Program-made: the position numbers and the translations under genes
NCBI GenBank assembly: GCA_039714395.1
Contig: JBDLJH010000010.1
Location: 60,042-124,041, forward strand
Direction: 5' to 3'
DNA: 64,000 nucleotides
Origin: JAPHSX01 sp039714395
Lineage (GTDB): Bacteria; Pseudomonadota; Gammaproteobacteria; Thiohalomonadales; Thiohalomonadaceae
Notes under the pieces: generated by a model
What the model was told of the DNA's origin: nothing
What the model saw: the letters and a program-made list of their open reading frames with translations, nothing else
The model's database searches: none
Part shown: piece after piece, positions 17,063 through 24,836 of the stretch
How the letters are laid out: each line of letters opens with the position of its first letter
Position numbering within the stretch: the stretch's first letter is position 1

Positions 17063-17814
17063 GTAACGGCTCCATCATCTTTGGTCTGCACGCCGTTGAG
17101 GCGGCGCTGAAGCAGGATGCCGATGCGATTGAGCAGTTGTGGTGCGATAAGCAGCGCCGTGACAAGCGACTACATGGTTTGTTGCAGCTGGCAGCCAGGA
17201 AGGGAATCAAGGTCCAAACCTTAAGCCGTGCTGAGCTGGATAAGATGGCCCCTGGTGGCAAGCATCAGGGCGTCGTGGCGCAGCTTGCACAGACAACAGC
17301 TGCAACCGCCCGCAATGAGACTTTTCTCGAACAACTCGTTACGGATCTGGATGTGGCGCCCTTTCTGCTGGTGCTCGACGGGGTGACCGACCCCCACAAT
17401 CTGGGTGCCTGCTTGCGTAGTGCCGATGCCGCTGGCGTGCATGCGGTGATCGCCCCACGCGATCGTGCCTGTGGTCTGACCCCGGTGGTGCGCAAGGTGG
17501 CCAGCGGTGCGGCGGAGACAGTGCCATTTGTGCAGGTGACTAACCTGTCCCGTACCATTAAGTCGTTACGCGATGCCGGAGTATGGGTGATTGGTACCGC
17601 GCTGGAGGAGGGGGCAGTATCGCTTTACGAGCGTGATCTGAAGGGACCACTGGCGCTAGTGCTGGGGGCAGAGGGCAAGGGGATACGCCGTCTTACCCGC
17701 GAGAACTGTGATGATCTGATTTACGTGCCGATGGCCGGCTCGGTGCAGAGTCTCAATGTCTCTGTTGCTACGGGTATCTGCCTGTTTGAGGCGCTACGTC
17801 AGCGCAACAGCTGA
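17059..17814 (+). CDS. rlmB: 23S rRNA (guanosine-2'-O)-methyltransferase RlmB
   Basis: RlmB is a SPOUT methyltransferase that 2'-O-methylates G2251 in the 23S rRNA P-loop. The N-terminal substrate-binding domain (IIFGLHAVEAALKQDADAIEQLW) is followed by the SpoU domain. Its trefoil-knot motifs are visible: LDGVTDPHNLGACLRSADAAGVHAV (motif 1), LVLGAEGKGIRRLTRENCD (motif 2) and IPMAGSVQSLNVSVATGI-like (motif 3). The length of 251 residues is normal. Translation is probably coupled to rnr through the ATGA overlap, the usual rnr-rlmB pair. Confidence 0.96.
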   Translation: MSNGSIIFGLHAVEAALKQDADAIEQLWCDKQRRDKRLHGLLQLAARKGIKVQTLSRAELDKMAPGGKHQGVVAQLAQTTAATARNETFLEQLVTDLDVAPFLLVLDGVTDPHNLGACLRSADAAGVHAVIAPRDRACGLTPVVRKVASGAAETVPFVQVTNLSRTIKSLRDAGVWVIGTALEEGAVSLYERDLKGPLALVLGAEGKGIRRLTRENCDDLIYVPMAGSVQSLNVSVATGICLFEALRQRNS

Positions 17815-17831
17815 ATAACCGGATAAGAGTC

Positions 17832-17853
17832 AAAACCCTACGGCTAGTAGGGT
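17832..17853 (-). terminator. Weak terminator at the end of the 17844-18629 gene
   Basis: ACCCTAC and GTAGGGT form a seven-base-pair stem with loop TAGCC on the minus strand, followed by TTTTG. The stop codon lies in the loop region. The T-run is short, so termination may be partial. Confidence 0.5.
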
Positions 17854-18629
17854 GCCCAGGGCATCATCTGGCGCATACCACTCATTGCAGGGGCAACGTT
17901 GCGGGTCAATACCCCCATGTCCTGGCGCATCATCTGCATGTTGTTATTCATGCCTCCTACCGAGGTGGTCATTTCGCCCATTGATCCACGCATCGCTTTC
18001 ATATCGGCAGACATCGCCGTCATTGCCTTCTCCATCACCGTAACGGTATAGAACATGTGTCCGATGCCAAGCAGTGCGAGGATAATAGCGGGAACAGCGA
18101 TGATCTTAAGGACGTTAAAGCTATACTGATGACGCTCCTTCTCTGCCGCCAGTTTGTTCTCCTGCAGGCGCTCCATCTCCTCGTACTCTTTACGCAGCTG
18201 CTCGCTGGAGCGGATAATGGTCTGTGACACCTGATCCAGTGAGGAGGAGTTGCTTTTATCGCGCGACTGAGTGCCGCTATGGATGCTTTGAAAGGTCTTC
18301 TCCAGGCCGATCATCAGGCTGCTGAGCTTTTGTGTCTGCTCACTACTCGATTTGTGGATATGGCCGAAAGTGGTCTCCAGCCCCGCCATGAGCTCGCCCA
18401 GTTTGGCGTCATGGGCAGCGGCACGCTCGCTGTTTTGCTGGCTCAGCTCGTGTAGCTCTGATTTGATACCGCTAAGCTCTGTAGCGCCGACGCTAGCAGC
18501 TGGCGCTGACTTCTTGCTGCTGGCCTTGCTGGCTGACACGCTCTTTTTTACTGTAGAGACTTTGGATGGTGTCGCTTTTTTCTTCTCGTTCTGCCCGCTG
18601 CCGGCGGGTTTATCCTTTTCATCGGCCAT
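17844..18629 (-). CDS. Hypothetical single-span membrane protein, Met-rich C-terminus
   Basis: I do not recognise this 261-residue protein. Residues 1-50 are rich in Lys, Ser and Ala and probably disordered. Residues 52-165 are predicted coiled coil and contain two near-identical units: KLGELMAGLETTFGHIHK (76-93) and KLSSLMIGLEKTFQSIHS (101-118). One membrane segment follows (FNVLKIIAVPAIILALLGIGHM, ~171-192). The final 60 residues are unusually rich in methionine (MSADMKAMRGSMGEM, MNNNMQMMRQDM) in a heptad-like pattern, suggesting an extracytoplasmic oligomerising helix. There is no signal peptide. It lies alone, convergent with rlmB. The start ATG at 18629 is the first of the frame. Confidence 0.75.
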   Translation of the reverse strand: MADEKDKPAGSGQNEKKKATPSKVSTVKKSVSASKASSKKSAPAASVGATELSGIKSELHELSQQNSERAAAHDAKLGELMAGLETTFGHIHKSSSEQTQKLSSLMIGLEKTFQSIHSGTQSRDKSNSSSLDQVSQTIIRSSEQLRKEYEEMERLQENKLAAEKERHQYSFNVLKIIAVPAIILALLGIGHMFYTVTVMEKAMTAMSADMKAMRGSMGEMTTSVGGMNNNMQMMRQDMGVLTRNVAPAMSGMRQMMPWAPY

Positions 18630-18800
18630 GCTCTGTTCCTCACATTCATCTTTTTGTTATCTGTATATTTAGTATATTAAGGTATGCTAATGCTTTGCCG
18701 TGAGCAACACCACACTTTTCGCTGATTGCGCCACTGCTCGGCTTCCAGTAGAATGCGCGTCTCTTCGCCGGGTCTAGCCTGGCTGAAGAGAAGACAATTT

Positions 18801-18852
18801 GACTACTCCTTGCTCTGAACAGTGGGTTCAGGGCTGTACAAACCGTGAGGAG
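18801..18852 (+). promoter_or_regulatory. Candidate S6:S18-binding autoregulatory leader of rpsF
   Basis: ACTCCT (18804-18810 region) can pair with the AGGAG at 18848-18852, which overlaps the ribosome binding site. An inner hairpin CTGAAC/GTTCAG sits between, with an ACCG bulge strand before AGGAG. This layout, with a conserved CCG, is like the S6:S18 leader motif that mimics the 16S rRNA site of the S6-S18 dimer. Assigned by eye from structure and position. Confidence 0.5.
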
Positions 18853-18858
18853 CTTTTA

Positions 18859-19326
18859 ATGAAGCACTACGAAATCGTGTTTCTGGTCCATCCTGACCAG
18901 AGCGAGCAGGTCCCGGCCATGATTGAGCGCTATCGCTCAACCATCGAAGGCCACGGCGGCAGCATTCACCGCCTGGAAGATTGGGGTCGCCGTCAGCTGG
19001 CATACCCCATCAACAAGATCCACAAAGCCCATTACGTGATGATGAACGTAGAGTGCAACAAAGATGCACTGGCTGAGCTTGAGTCTGCCTTCCGCTTTAA
19101 TGATGCAGTTATCCGTAACCTTGTTCTGAGCATGAAAGGCGCGGTAACCGATGCATCTCCCCTGGTCAAGGCCAAGGAAGAGCGCCGTGAAGAGCCTGCT
19201 GCTGCTGCAGCTAAAACTGAGGAGACCAGCGAAACTGCTGCTCCTGCAGAAGAAGCAGCTGCTCCAGCCGAAGAGGCTGCAGCCCCTGCTGAAGAGACCA
19301 CTGAGGCCGCTACCGACGCTGAGTAA
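18859..19326 (+). CDS. rpsF: 30S ribosomal protein S6
   Basis: S6 binds S18 and the central domain of 16S rRNA. The start is the ATG at 18859 (MKHYEIVFLVHPDQSEQVP), with GAGGAG upstream; the open frame begins 60 bases earlier but that part is leader. The core domain ends near residue 100 (AVIRNLVLSMKGAVT). After it comes a long acidic, alanine-rich tail with three repeats of APAEEAA-type sequence, making 155 residues against ~131-135 in E. coli. Such a tail echoes the glutamates that RimK adds to E. coli S6, but here they are encoded. It heads the rpsF-priB-rpsR-DUF2232-rplI operon. Confidence 0.95.
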   Translation: MKHYEIVFLVHPDQSEQVPAMIERYRSTIEGHGGSIHRLEDWGRRQLAYPINKIHKAHYVMMNVECNKDALAELESAFRFNDAVIRNLVLSMKGAVTDASPLVKAKEERREEPAAAAAKTEETSETAAPAEEAAAPAEEAAAPAEETTEAATDAE

Positions 19327-19339
19327 GTGACGCGCAGCG

Positions 19340-19642
19340 ATGGATAATCGTCTGATTATTGTCGGTATTCTCGGCAATACCCCCGAGACCCGTTACAGTC
19401 CGGCAGGCATTCCCATCACGCGCTTCACCTTGCGACATGAGTCGACACAGCAAGAGGCTGGCATGCAACGACAGGCGATATGTAATATCGGTGTCATAGC
19501 AAGCGGGTCAGAGCTGATGGAGGCGAGCAGGTCGCTACAAAGTGGTCAACAGCTAAGGGTTAGTGGTTTTCTCAGCCGAGCGAATAATCGCCAGGGCGAG
19601 AATCGACTTATCCTTCACGCAGAGCAGATTGAATCTCTCTGA
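19340..19642 (+). CDS. priB: Primosomal replication protein PriB
   Basis: PriB is an OB-fold single-strand DNA-binding protein that stabilises PriA on stalled forks and helps reload DnaB. The 100-residue sequence shows the SSB-like start NRLIIVGILGNTPETRYSPAGIPITRFTL and the ending LILHAEQIESL. PriB arose from SSB and is found in beta- and gammaproteobacteria between rpsF and rpsR, exactly as here. The start codon is 13 bases after the rpsF stop. Confidence 0.93.
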   Translation: MDNRLIIVGILGNTPETRYSPAGIPITRFTLRHESTQQEAGMQRQAICNIGVIASGSELMEASRSLQSGQQLRVSGFLSRANNRQGENRLILHAEQIESL

Positions 19643-19694
19643 TGTGTGGCGAAGATTGAATTGAAGTATTAACAGGATTGATTAGGAGACCGAA

Positions 19695-19922
19695 ATGGCC
19701 CGTTATTTCCGTCGTAAGAAGTTTTGCCGCTTTACCGCGGATGGTGTTGATCAGATCGACTACAAGGATCTGGCTACCCTGAAGAATTATGTCACTGAGT
19801 CCGGCAAGATTGTGCCTAGCCGCATCACCGGTACCAAGGCTAGATACCAGCGTCAGCTGTCGACCGCTATTAAGCGTGCTCGCTTCCTGGCCCTGTTGCC
19901 TTACAGCGACGCGCATCAATAG
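19695..19922 (+). CDS. rpsR: 30S ribosomal protein S18
   Basis: S18 is the basic partner of S6 in the 30S platform. The 75-residue protein shows the standard sequence FRRKKFCRFTADGVDQIDYKDLATLKNYVTESGKIVPSRITGT, ending in RARFLALLPYSD. AGGAGA lies eight nt before the ATG. A single Cys is present in the N-terminal KKFCRF, so only a partial zinc motif can be made. Confidence 0.98.
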   Translation: MARYFRRKKFCRFTADGVDQIDYKDLATLKNYVTESGKIVPSRITGTKARYQRQLSTAIKRARFLALLPYSDAHQ

Positions 19923-19950
19923 AAAATCGTAGCGCCTGCGGAGTAGCGAT

Positions 19951-20883
19951 ATGAAGTTTCTTGCGGCCTATGTGCTCAAGGGGCAGATGCAGGCGGTACT
20001 GGTGGTGGCGGTAATGGCCATACTGGCCTTGCTGCTGCCGCCATTCAGTTATTTAAGCGGCGCGAGTGTGGCCCTGGTCACCTTGCGTTTAGGGCCAAAG
20101 GCCGGTCTTCAGCTGAGTCTGATGGCCACGCTGGCAGTTGTTGCACTGATGCTATTGCTGCAACTGCCACCACAGCTCGGCGGAGTGTTCCTGCTGGTGT
20201 TGTGGCTGCCGGTGCTGGCGCTGGCGATGAGCCTGCGCCGCACCGCCTCGCCGGGGCGCAGTATCGTACTGGCCATGTTGTTCGGAATGATGGTGTTGCT
20301 GGGTTTTTTCCTGGCTATCGACAATCCGACCGAGTGGTGGCTGGAGATGCTGGGTCAACTGCTGGAGCCGATGTTGCAGCAGGTTACGCCGGAGGAGTTG
20401 CCCCAGGTTGAGGCCAACATGGTCTCGCTGGCGGAGCAGATGAGTGGCGTAATGGCTGCGGGTATGATGGCCAGCCTGCTCGGGTGTCTCCTGTTGGGGC
20501 GCTGGTGGCAGGCGCAGCTGTTTAACCCCGGTGGTTTCGGCGAAGAGTTTTGCAGTCTGAAACTTGGACAAACGCTGGGCGGTATCGCACTTGTGCTTGG
20601 CGCTGCACATCTACTGTGGCAGTTAGGGCAGGAGAGCAGTAGTAGTCTGTTGCGCGACCTGTTGGCACTGGCACAGGTCGCTTTTGCCTTGCAGGGTGTC
20701 GCTGTGGCTCATGCGCTTGCGCGCTGCAACACGGTTAAGCGTGGCTGGCTGATAGCGTTATATTTGCTGTTGCTGCTGTTCATGGGGCCGACGGTGCTGC
20801 TGCTGGCTATAGTCGGTGTGCTGGATAACTGGTTTGATTTTCGCAGTAAATTCGGTCGAGGGAAGCAGGCCGATATTGAATGA
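19951..20883 (+). CDS. DUF2232 family polytopic membrane protein
   Basis: A 310-residue inner-membrane protein of unknown biochemical function, with about eight hydrophobic segments. The first third (MQAVLVVAVMAILALLLPPFSYLSGASVALVTLRLGPKAGL) is typical of the DUF2232 family, whose members resemble S-components of ECF transporters. A periplasmic-looking stretch (residues ~125-155) is followed by GGFGEEFCSLKLGQ. This gene is regularly found between rpsR and rplI in Pseudomonas-type and Chromatiales-type genomes. Its place in a ribosomal operon says it is expressed with growth but does not tell its role. Confidence 0.85.
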   Translation: MKFLAAYVLKGQMQAVLVVAVMAILALLLPPFSYLSGASVALVTLRLGPKAGLQLSLMATLAVVALMLLLQLPPQLGGVFLLVLWLPVLALAMSLRRTASPGRSIVLAMLFGMMVLLGFFLAIDNPTEWWLEMLGQLLEPMLQQVTPEELPQVEANMVSLAEQMSGVMAAGMMASLLGCLLLGRWWQAQLFNPGGFGEEFCSLKLGQTLGGIALVLGAAHLLWQLGQESSSSLLRDLLALAQVAFALQGVAVAHALARCNTVKRGWLIALYLLLLLFMGPTVLLLAIVGVLDNWFDFRSKFGRGKQADIE

Positions 20884-20938
20884 TATCCATGCCTGGTATG
20901 GATAATGGATAGATGATTATTAAGTTGAGGTAGGTAAG

Positions 20939-21388
20939 ATGGAAGTTATTCTGTTGGAGAAGGTACGCAACCTGGGTGACCTGGGTGAGCAGATCAAAGT
21001 GAAATCCGGTTTCGGCCGCAATTTCCTCATTCCTCAGGGCAAGGCTGTTATGGCCACCAAGGATAACGTCGCCAGGTTTGAAGAGCGTCGTGCTGAGTTG
21101 GAAGCCAAGGCTGCCGAGCAACTGGCTGCTGCTGAGGCCCGTGGCGCTAAGCTGGCTGAGCTGGGCAATGTAACCATCACCGCTAATGCCGGTGAAGAGG
21201 GCAAGTTGTTCGGTTCAATTTCTGCAGGTGATATTGCAGATGCCATCACCGCTGCTGGTGCCGAGGTGTCCAAGAGTGAAGTGAAACTGCCAGAAGGTTC
21301 AATCCGTCAGGTCGGTGAGTTTGAGCTGATGGTTCAGTTGCACACCGATGTTACTCAAAGCGTTACCGTTGAGGTTGTCGCCGAGTAA
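20939..21388 (+). CDS. rplI: 50S ribosomal protein L9
   Basis: L9 binds 23S rRNA domain V and reaches from the L1 side of the ribosome. The N-terminal domain (MEVILLEKVRNLGDLGEQIKVKSGFGRNFLIPQGKAVMAT) is joined by the long helix rich in Glu and Ala (residues ~42-75) to the C-terminal rRNA-binding domain. The length of 149 residues matches E. coli. GAGGTAGG lies upstream of the ATG. The S6-S18-L9 cluster closes with a strong terminator. Confidence 0.98.
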   Translation: MEVILLEKVRNLGDLGEQIKVKSGFGRNFLIPQGKAVMATKDNVARFEERRAELEAKAAEQLAAAEARGAKLAELGNVTITANAGEEGKLFGSISAGDIADAITAAGAEVSKSEVKLPEGSIRQVGEFELMVQLHTDVTQSVTVEVVAE

Positions 21389-21402
21389 TCTCGTCGTCTG
21401 CT

Positions 21403-21450
21403 GTGCCCCTGCCGCCCTTCCGTCTTTGACGGCGGGGCGGCACGCTTTTT
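21403..21450 (+). terminator. Intrinsic terminator after rplI
   Basis: TGCCGCCC...CCGTC pairs with GACGG...GGGCGGCA to form a long GC-rich stem, followed by GCTTTTTGCG. It separates the ribosomal operon from dnaB. Confidence 0.85.
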
Positions 21451-21534
21451 GCGTCCTTTTACAGAGCTCCTGACTGCGGCATGCTTGATTGGCACGCACC
21501 GTGTCGTGTCACCTTATACAGGTAAAAAAGACAG

Positions 21535-22932
21535 ATGCAGGACTCTCCGCTAGCTATTAATCACGACGCCGATACCGCGGCGCTCAAGGTTCCCCCCCAC
21601 TCTATTGAAGCGGAGCAGTCCGTGCTCGGCGGTCTGATGCTGGATAATAGTAGTTGGGACAAGGTGGCTGATGAGATTATTGAGGGTGATTTCTACCGTC
21701 GTGATCACCGCCTGATCTTCCGCGCTATCAGGACTCTGGCTGAAGAGGCCTCCCCGTTTGATGCAGTAACCCTTGCCGAATGGCTCGATAAGCAGGCTGA
21801 GCTGGAGAATGTTGGCGGCATCAGTTATATGGGGACGCTGGTCAGCAATACCCCCAGTGCCGCCAATATCAAATCCTACGCCAAGATCGTGCGCGAGCGC
21901 TCGGTGCTGCGTCAGCTGATCCAGGTATCCAATGATATTGCCGATTCGGCCTACCAGCCCGAGGGTCGTAAGATCAATGAGTTGCTCGACGATGCGGAGA
22001 AGAAGGTCTTCGATATTGCCGATCAGGGTGCCCGTAACAACAAGGGTTTTGCCGGTATGAAGGATCTGCTCACCAAGGCCGTTGAGCGTATCGACTACCT
22101 GTTCACCCAGGATAATCCGATTACCGGTGTACCTACCGGCTTTGATGACTTTGATGAGAAGACCTCCGGGCTACAGAAATCCGACCTCATCATCATTGCT
22201 GGTCGTCCCTCTATGGGTAAAACCTCCTTCGCGATGAATCTGGCAGAGAATGCGGCGATTAAGGGACAGGTGCCGGTGGCGGTCTTCTCCATGGAGATGC
22301 CGGGGGAGCAGCTGGCGATGAGGATGATGTCTTCGCTGGGACGCATTGATCAGCATAAGATACGTACCGGTAAGCTGGACGATGATGATTGGCCACGTCT
22401 GACCTCGGCGGTGGGTATTCTCTCCGAGGCACCGATATATATTGACGATACCCCTGGCCTTACACCGACCGAGTTGCGTGCCCGTGCCCGGCGTCTGGCC
22501 CGTGAGCACGGTCTCGGTCTTATCGTTATCGACTATCTGCAACTGATGCAGGGATCGGGTAATTCCAGGGAAAACCGCACGGCGGAGATCTCCGAGATCT
22601 CCCGTTCACTGAAGTCGCTGGCCAAGGAGTTGAATGTGCCGGTGATTGCCCTGTCGCAGCTCAATCGCAGCCTGGAGCAACGCCCCAATAAGCGGCCTGT
22701 TATGTCAGACCTGCGTGAATCGGGTGCCATCGAGCAGGACGCCGATGTCATTGTCTTCATCTACCGTGACGAGGTTTACGATGAGGAGAGTCCCGACAGA
22801 GGCACAGCTGAGATCATCATTGGCAAGCAGCGTAACGGCCCCATCGGTAAAACGCGTCTCGCCTTTCTTGGCAAGTACACCCGCTTCGAGAATCTGGCTC
22901 ATGATCACTATAGTGGTGGAGACTTCGGGTGA
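21535..22932 (+). CDS. dnaB: Replicative DNA helicase DnaB
   Basis: DnaB is the hexameric 5'-3' helicase at the replication fork. The N-terminal domain begins at HSIEAEQSVLGGLMLDN; a linker helix leads to the RecA-like motor. Walker A is GRPSMGKTS (about 223-231), H1a is VFSMEMPGEQLAMRM, Walker B is LIVIDYLQLM, and the arginine-finger region is RNGPIGKTRLAF. No intein interrupts it. The length of 465 residues is standard. It is separated from rplI by a terminator and 80 bases with no clear promoter. Confidence 0.98.
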   Translation: MQDSPLAINHDADTAALKVPPHSIEAEQSVLGGLMLDNSSWDKVADEIIEGDFYRRDHRLIFRAIRTLAEEASPFDAVTLAEWLDKQAELENVGGISYMGTLVSNTPSAANIKSYAKIVRERSVLRQLIQVSNDIADSAYQPEGRKINELLDDAEKKVFDIADQGARNNKGFAGMKDLLTKAVERIDYLFTQDNPITGVPTGFDDFDEKTSGLQKSDLIIIAGRPSMGKTSFAMNLAENAAIKGQVPVAVFSMEMPGEQLAMRMMSSLGRIDQHKIRTGKLDDDDWPRLTSAVGILSEAPIYIDDTPGLTPTELRARARRLAREHGLGLIVIDYLQLMQGSGNSRENRTAEISEISRSLKSLAKELNVPVIALSQLNRSLEQRPNKRPVMSDLRESGAIEQDADVIVFIYRDEVYDEESPDRGTAEIIIGKQRNGPIGKTRLAFLGKYTRFENLAHDHYSGGDFG

Positions 22933-22963
22933 GGACAGCCCTAATAATTCATGATTGAGCATA

Positions 22964-23060
22964 TTGGGCCCCAAATTTCCCCTACCTGCGTTGCAAGCTT
23001 GCACAATAGCTCGCTATTACCTGCAACTTGCACCTTGTCAGGAAAAACTTGGAATCCCAA
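22964..23060. repeat. Palindromic MITE-like element
   Basis: The 97-bp segment begins TTGGGCCCCAAATTTCC and ends GGAAAAACTTGGAATCCCAA; the ends are imperfect inverted repeats. The inside also pairs: TTGCAAG with CTTGCA, and AATAG with CTATT around CTCG. The whole can fold as one long imperfect hairpin. It lies between dnaB and alr and ends 33 bases before the alr ATG. Confidence 0.6.
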
Positions 23061-23093
23061 ACTGCCTCACCCAGAACTAATAGGGATGCCCTG

Positions 23094-24167
23094 ATGCGTC
23101 GTACCGAGGCCAGCCTCGATCTGGCCGCCCTTCGCCATAACCTCCAGTCTCTGCGTGAGTTGGCCCCCAATAGTCGCGTAATGGCGGTGATTAAGGCGAA
23201 TGGGTACGGTCATGGGCTGGAGCGGGTGGCTCGTACACTCACCGACACTGATGCGCTAGGCGTGGCTTGTATTGAAGAGGCGGTAAAACTGCGCGAAGCG
23301 GGTATCAGCACCCCTATTACCTTACTCGAAGGCTTCTTTTACGCCGACGAGATCCCCCTGATTAATCAACACAAGCTCGATCTGGTGATTCACCACGTGC
23401 AGCAGATTGAGATATTGGAACAACAGCCACTGAGTGCCCCGCTCAGGGTCTGGCTCAAGGTCGACAGTGGTATGCATCGCCTTGGTATTCGAGCTGATGA
23501 GGTCAGGACCCAGTGGCAGCGACTGGCAGTCATTTCGTCGGTTGAGGTGGTCGGTGTGATGACCCATCTGGCCAATGCCGATGACCTGAATGATGCTGCC
23601 ACCGAACGACAGTTGGAGTTGTTTCGTGAATCCTGTGACGGGCTGTCCGGTGAGCGAACTATCGCCAACTCCGCTGGTATTCTCGGCTGGCCGCAGAGTC
23701 ATGCCGACTGGAATCGCCCCGGGATCTCTCTTTATGGTATCTCCCCTTTTATCGGCGGTCGGGGTGAGCAGCATGGGCTGCGCCCGGTAATGACCTTACG
23801 TTCAGAGCTAATAGCGGTAAACCAGCTGAAACGGGGAGATGCCATCGGTTACGGGGGTAGTTGGTGCTGTCCTGAGGATATGGCTGTGGGGGTGGTCGCG
23901 GTAGGTTATGGAGACGGCTATCCACGTCATGCCAAGATGGGTACTCCGGTGCTGCTTAATGGCAAACGTGTGCCACTGGTAGGACGTGTCTCCATGGATA
24001 TGATCACCGTTGACCTGCGTCAGCAGCCCGGCGCGCATATTGGTGATGAGGTGGTGCTGTGGGGGGAGGGGCTGCCAGTAGAGGAGATCGCTGAGTGTGC
24101 CGCGACTATTCCTTATGAGCTGCTCTGCGGGGTTACCAGCCGGGTTCATTTCGTCGAACGGGGCTGA
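23094..24167 (+). CDS. alr: Alanine racemase
   Basis: This PLP enzyme interconverts L- and D-alanine for peptidoglycan synthesis. The PLP lysine is in AVIKANGYGHG (Lys34). LKVDSGMHRLGI, the NRPGISLYGISPF region and GYGDGYPRH with VSMDMITVDL form the rest of the active site; the second catalytic base tyrosine lies in DAIGYGGSW. The start is the ATG at 23094 with TAGGGA upstream. An upstream TTG at 23028 would run into the palindromic repeat and add 22 atypical residues. The length is 357 residues. The dnaB-alr order is found across gammaproteobacteria. Confidence 0.96.
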   Translation: MRRTEASLDLAALRHNLQSLRELAPNSRVMAVIKANGYGHGLERVARTLTDTDALGVACIEEAVKLREAGISTPITLLEGFFYADEIPLINQHKLDLVIHHVQQIEILEQQPLSAPLRVWLKVDSGMHRLGIRADEVRTQWQRLAVISSVEVVGVMTHLANADDLNDAATERQLELFRESCDGLSGERTIANSAGILGWPQSHADWNRPGISLYGISPFIGGRGEQHGLRPVMTLRSELIAVNQLKRGDAIGYGGSWCCPEDMAVGVVAVGYGDGYPRHAKMGTPVLLNGKRVPLVGRVSMDMITVDLRQQPGAHIGDEVVLWGEGLPVEEIAECAATIPYELLCGVTSRVHFVERG

Positions 24168-24173
24168 TATCGG

Positions 24174-24599
24174 ATGACACCTCCTCACTGGCCACAGCTG
24201 GGATGCGGAGCCATTGTGCGTCGTGGTGATGCCGTGCTGCTGGTCAAGCGGGGCAGAGCTCCCAAGCTTGGGCAGTGGGCGATTCCAGGTGGCAAGGTGG
24301 ATGCGGGTGAGTCGATGCGGGCGGCGGTAGAACGCGAGATCCTGGAGGAGACCTCCATTGTCATTCGAGCAGGGGAGATGGTCTACCAGCTTGAATATAT
24401 CGAACACGATAAGGACGGGGCCCTCGCGTTTCACTACGTGGTTCTCGATTTTGCCGCTGAGTATCTCAGTGGTGAGGTATGCGCGGGAGATGATGCTGAG
24501 GATGCGGCCTGGGTGCGCCTCGATGAGCTGTCTACTCTGACCCTGACAGACTCTACACGCGAGGCTCTGCTCACCCTCTTTCCTGATGAGTTCTCGTGA
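24174..24599 (+). CDS. Nudix hydrolase, ADP-ribose pyrophosphatase-like
   Basis: A 141-residue Nudix enzyme. The Nudix box is complete in its metal-binding residues: GGKVDAGESMRAAVEREILEE (about residues 39-59), although the usual final Gly is replaced (TSI). The preceding LLVKRGRAPKLGQWAIPGGKV is typical of ADP-ribose or broad nucleoside-diphosphate substrates. LEYIEHDKDGALAFHYVVLDF forms the next strand. The substrate cannot be fixed from sequence. It starts six bases after alr and overlaps the next small gene by one base. Confidence 0.85.
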   Translation: MTPPHWPQLGCGAIVRRGDAVLLVKRGRAPKLGQWAIPGGKVDAGESMRAAVEREILEETSIVIRAGEMVYQLEYIEHDKDGALAFHYVVLDFAAEYLSGEVCAGDDAEDAAWVRLDELSTLTLTDSTREALLTLFPDEFS

Positions 24600-24808
24600 T
24601 GAGAGCATTTTTGTTGCTACCAATGAGTCTGCTAGTGGGTTGCCAGCAACAGGCCTCATCCTTCGTCGGTCTGTTAGTGCTGCTGCCCTTCCTTTTGGTG
24701 ATGGTGATATTGTGGCTGCTTAATCGCTATCGTGAAGAGGAGTCGTGGGAGGAGGAGCACTTTCCCGACGAAGATGATGATGACAACGAAGACCATCACT
24801 TAATGTAA
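24599..24808 (+). CDS. Small membrane-anchored acidic protein, possible lipoprotein
   Basis: This 69-residue protein is not recognised. It begins MRAFLLLPMSLLVGCQQQ, which looks like a lipoprotein signal with lipobox LVGC. A second hydrophobic segment follows at once (FVGLLVLLPFLLVMVILWLLN). The rest is strongly acidic (EEESWEEEHFPDEDDDDNED). With two hydrophobic stretches it may instead be a two-span protein. The start is the ATG at 24599, overlapping the Nudix stop (TGATG); a GTG one codon earlier is possible. The close packing points to co-expression with the Nudix gene. Confidence 0.65.
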   Translation: MRAFLLLPMSLLVGCQQQASSFVGLLVLLPFLLVMVILWLLNRYREEESWEEEHFPDEDDDDNEDHHLM

Positions 24809-24836
24809 CCGTCTGATGTAGACGAGGAGTAACGGC

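Noticed and set aside
21484..21505. TTGGCACGCACCGTG, like a sigma-54 -24 element, before dnaB
   Set aside because: The -12 GC element is missing at the required distance, and dnaB is not a sigma-54 gene.
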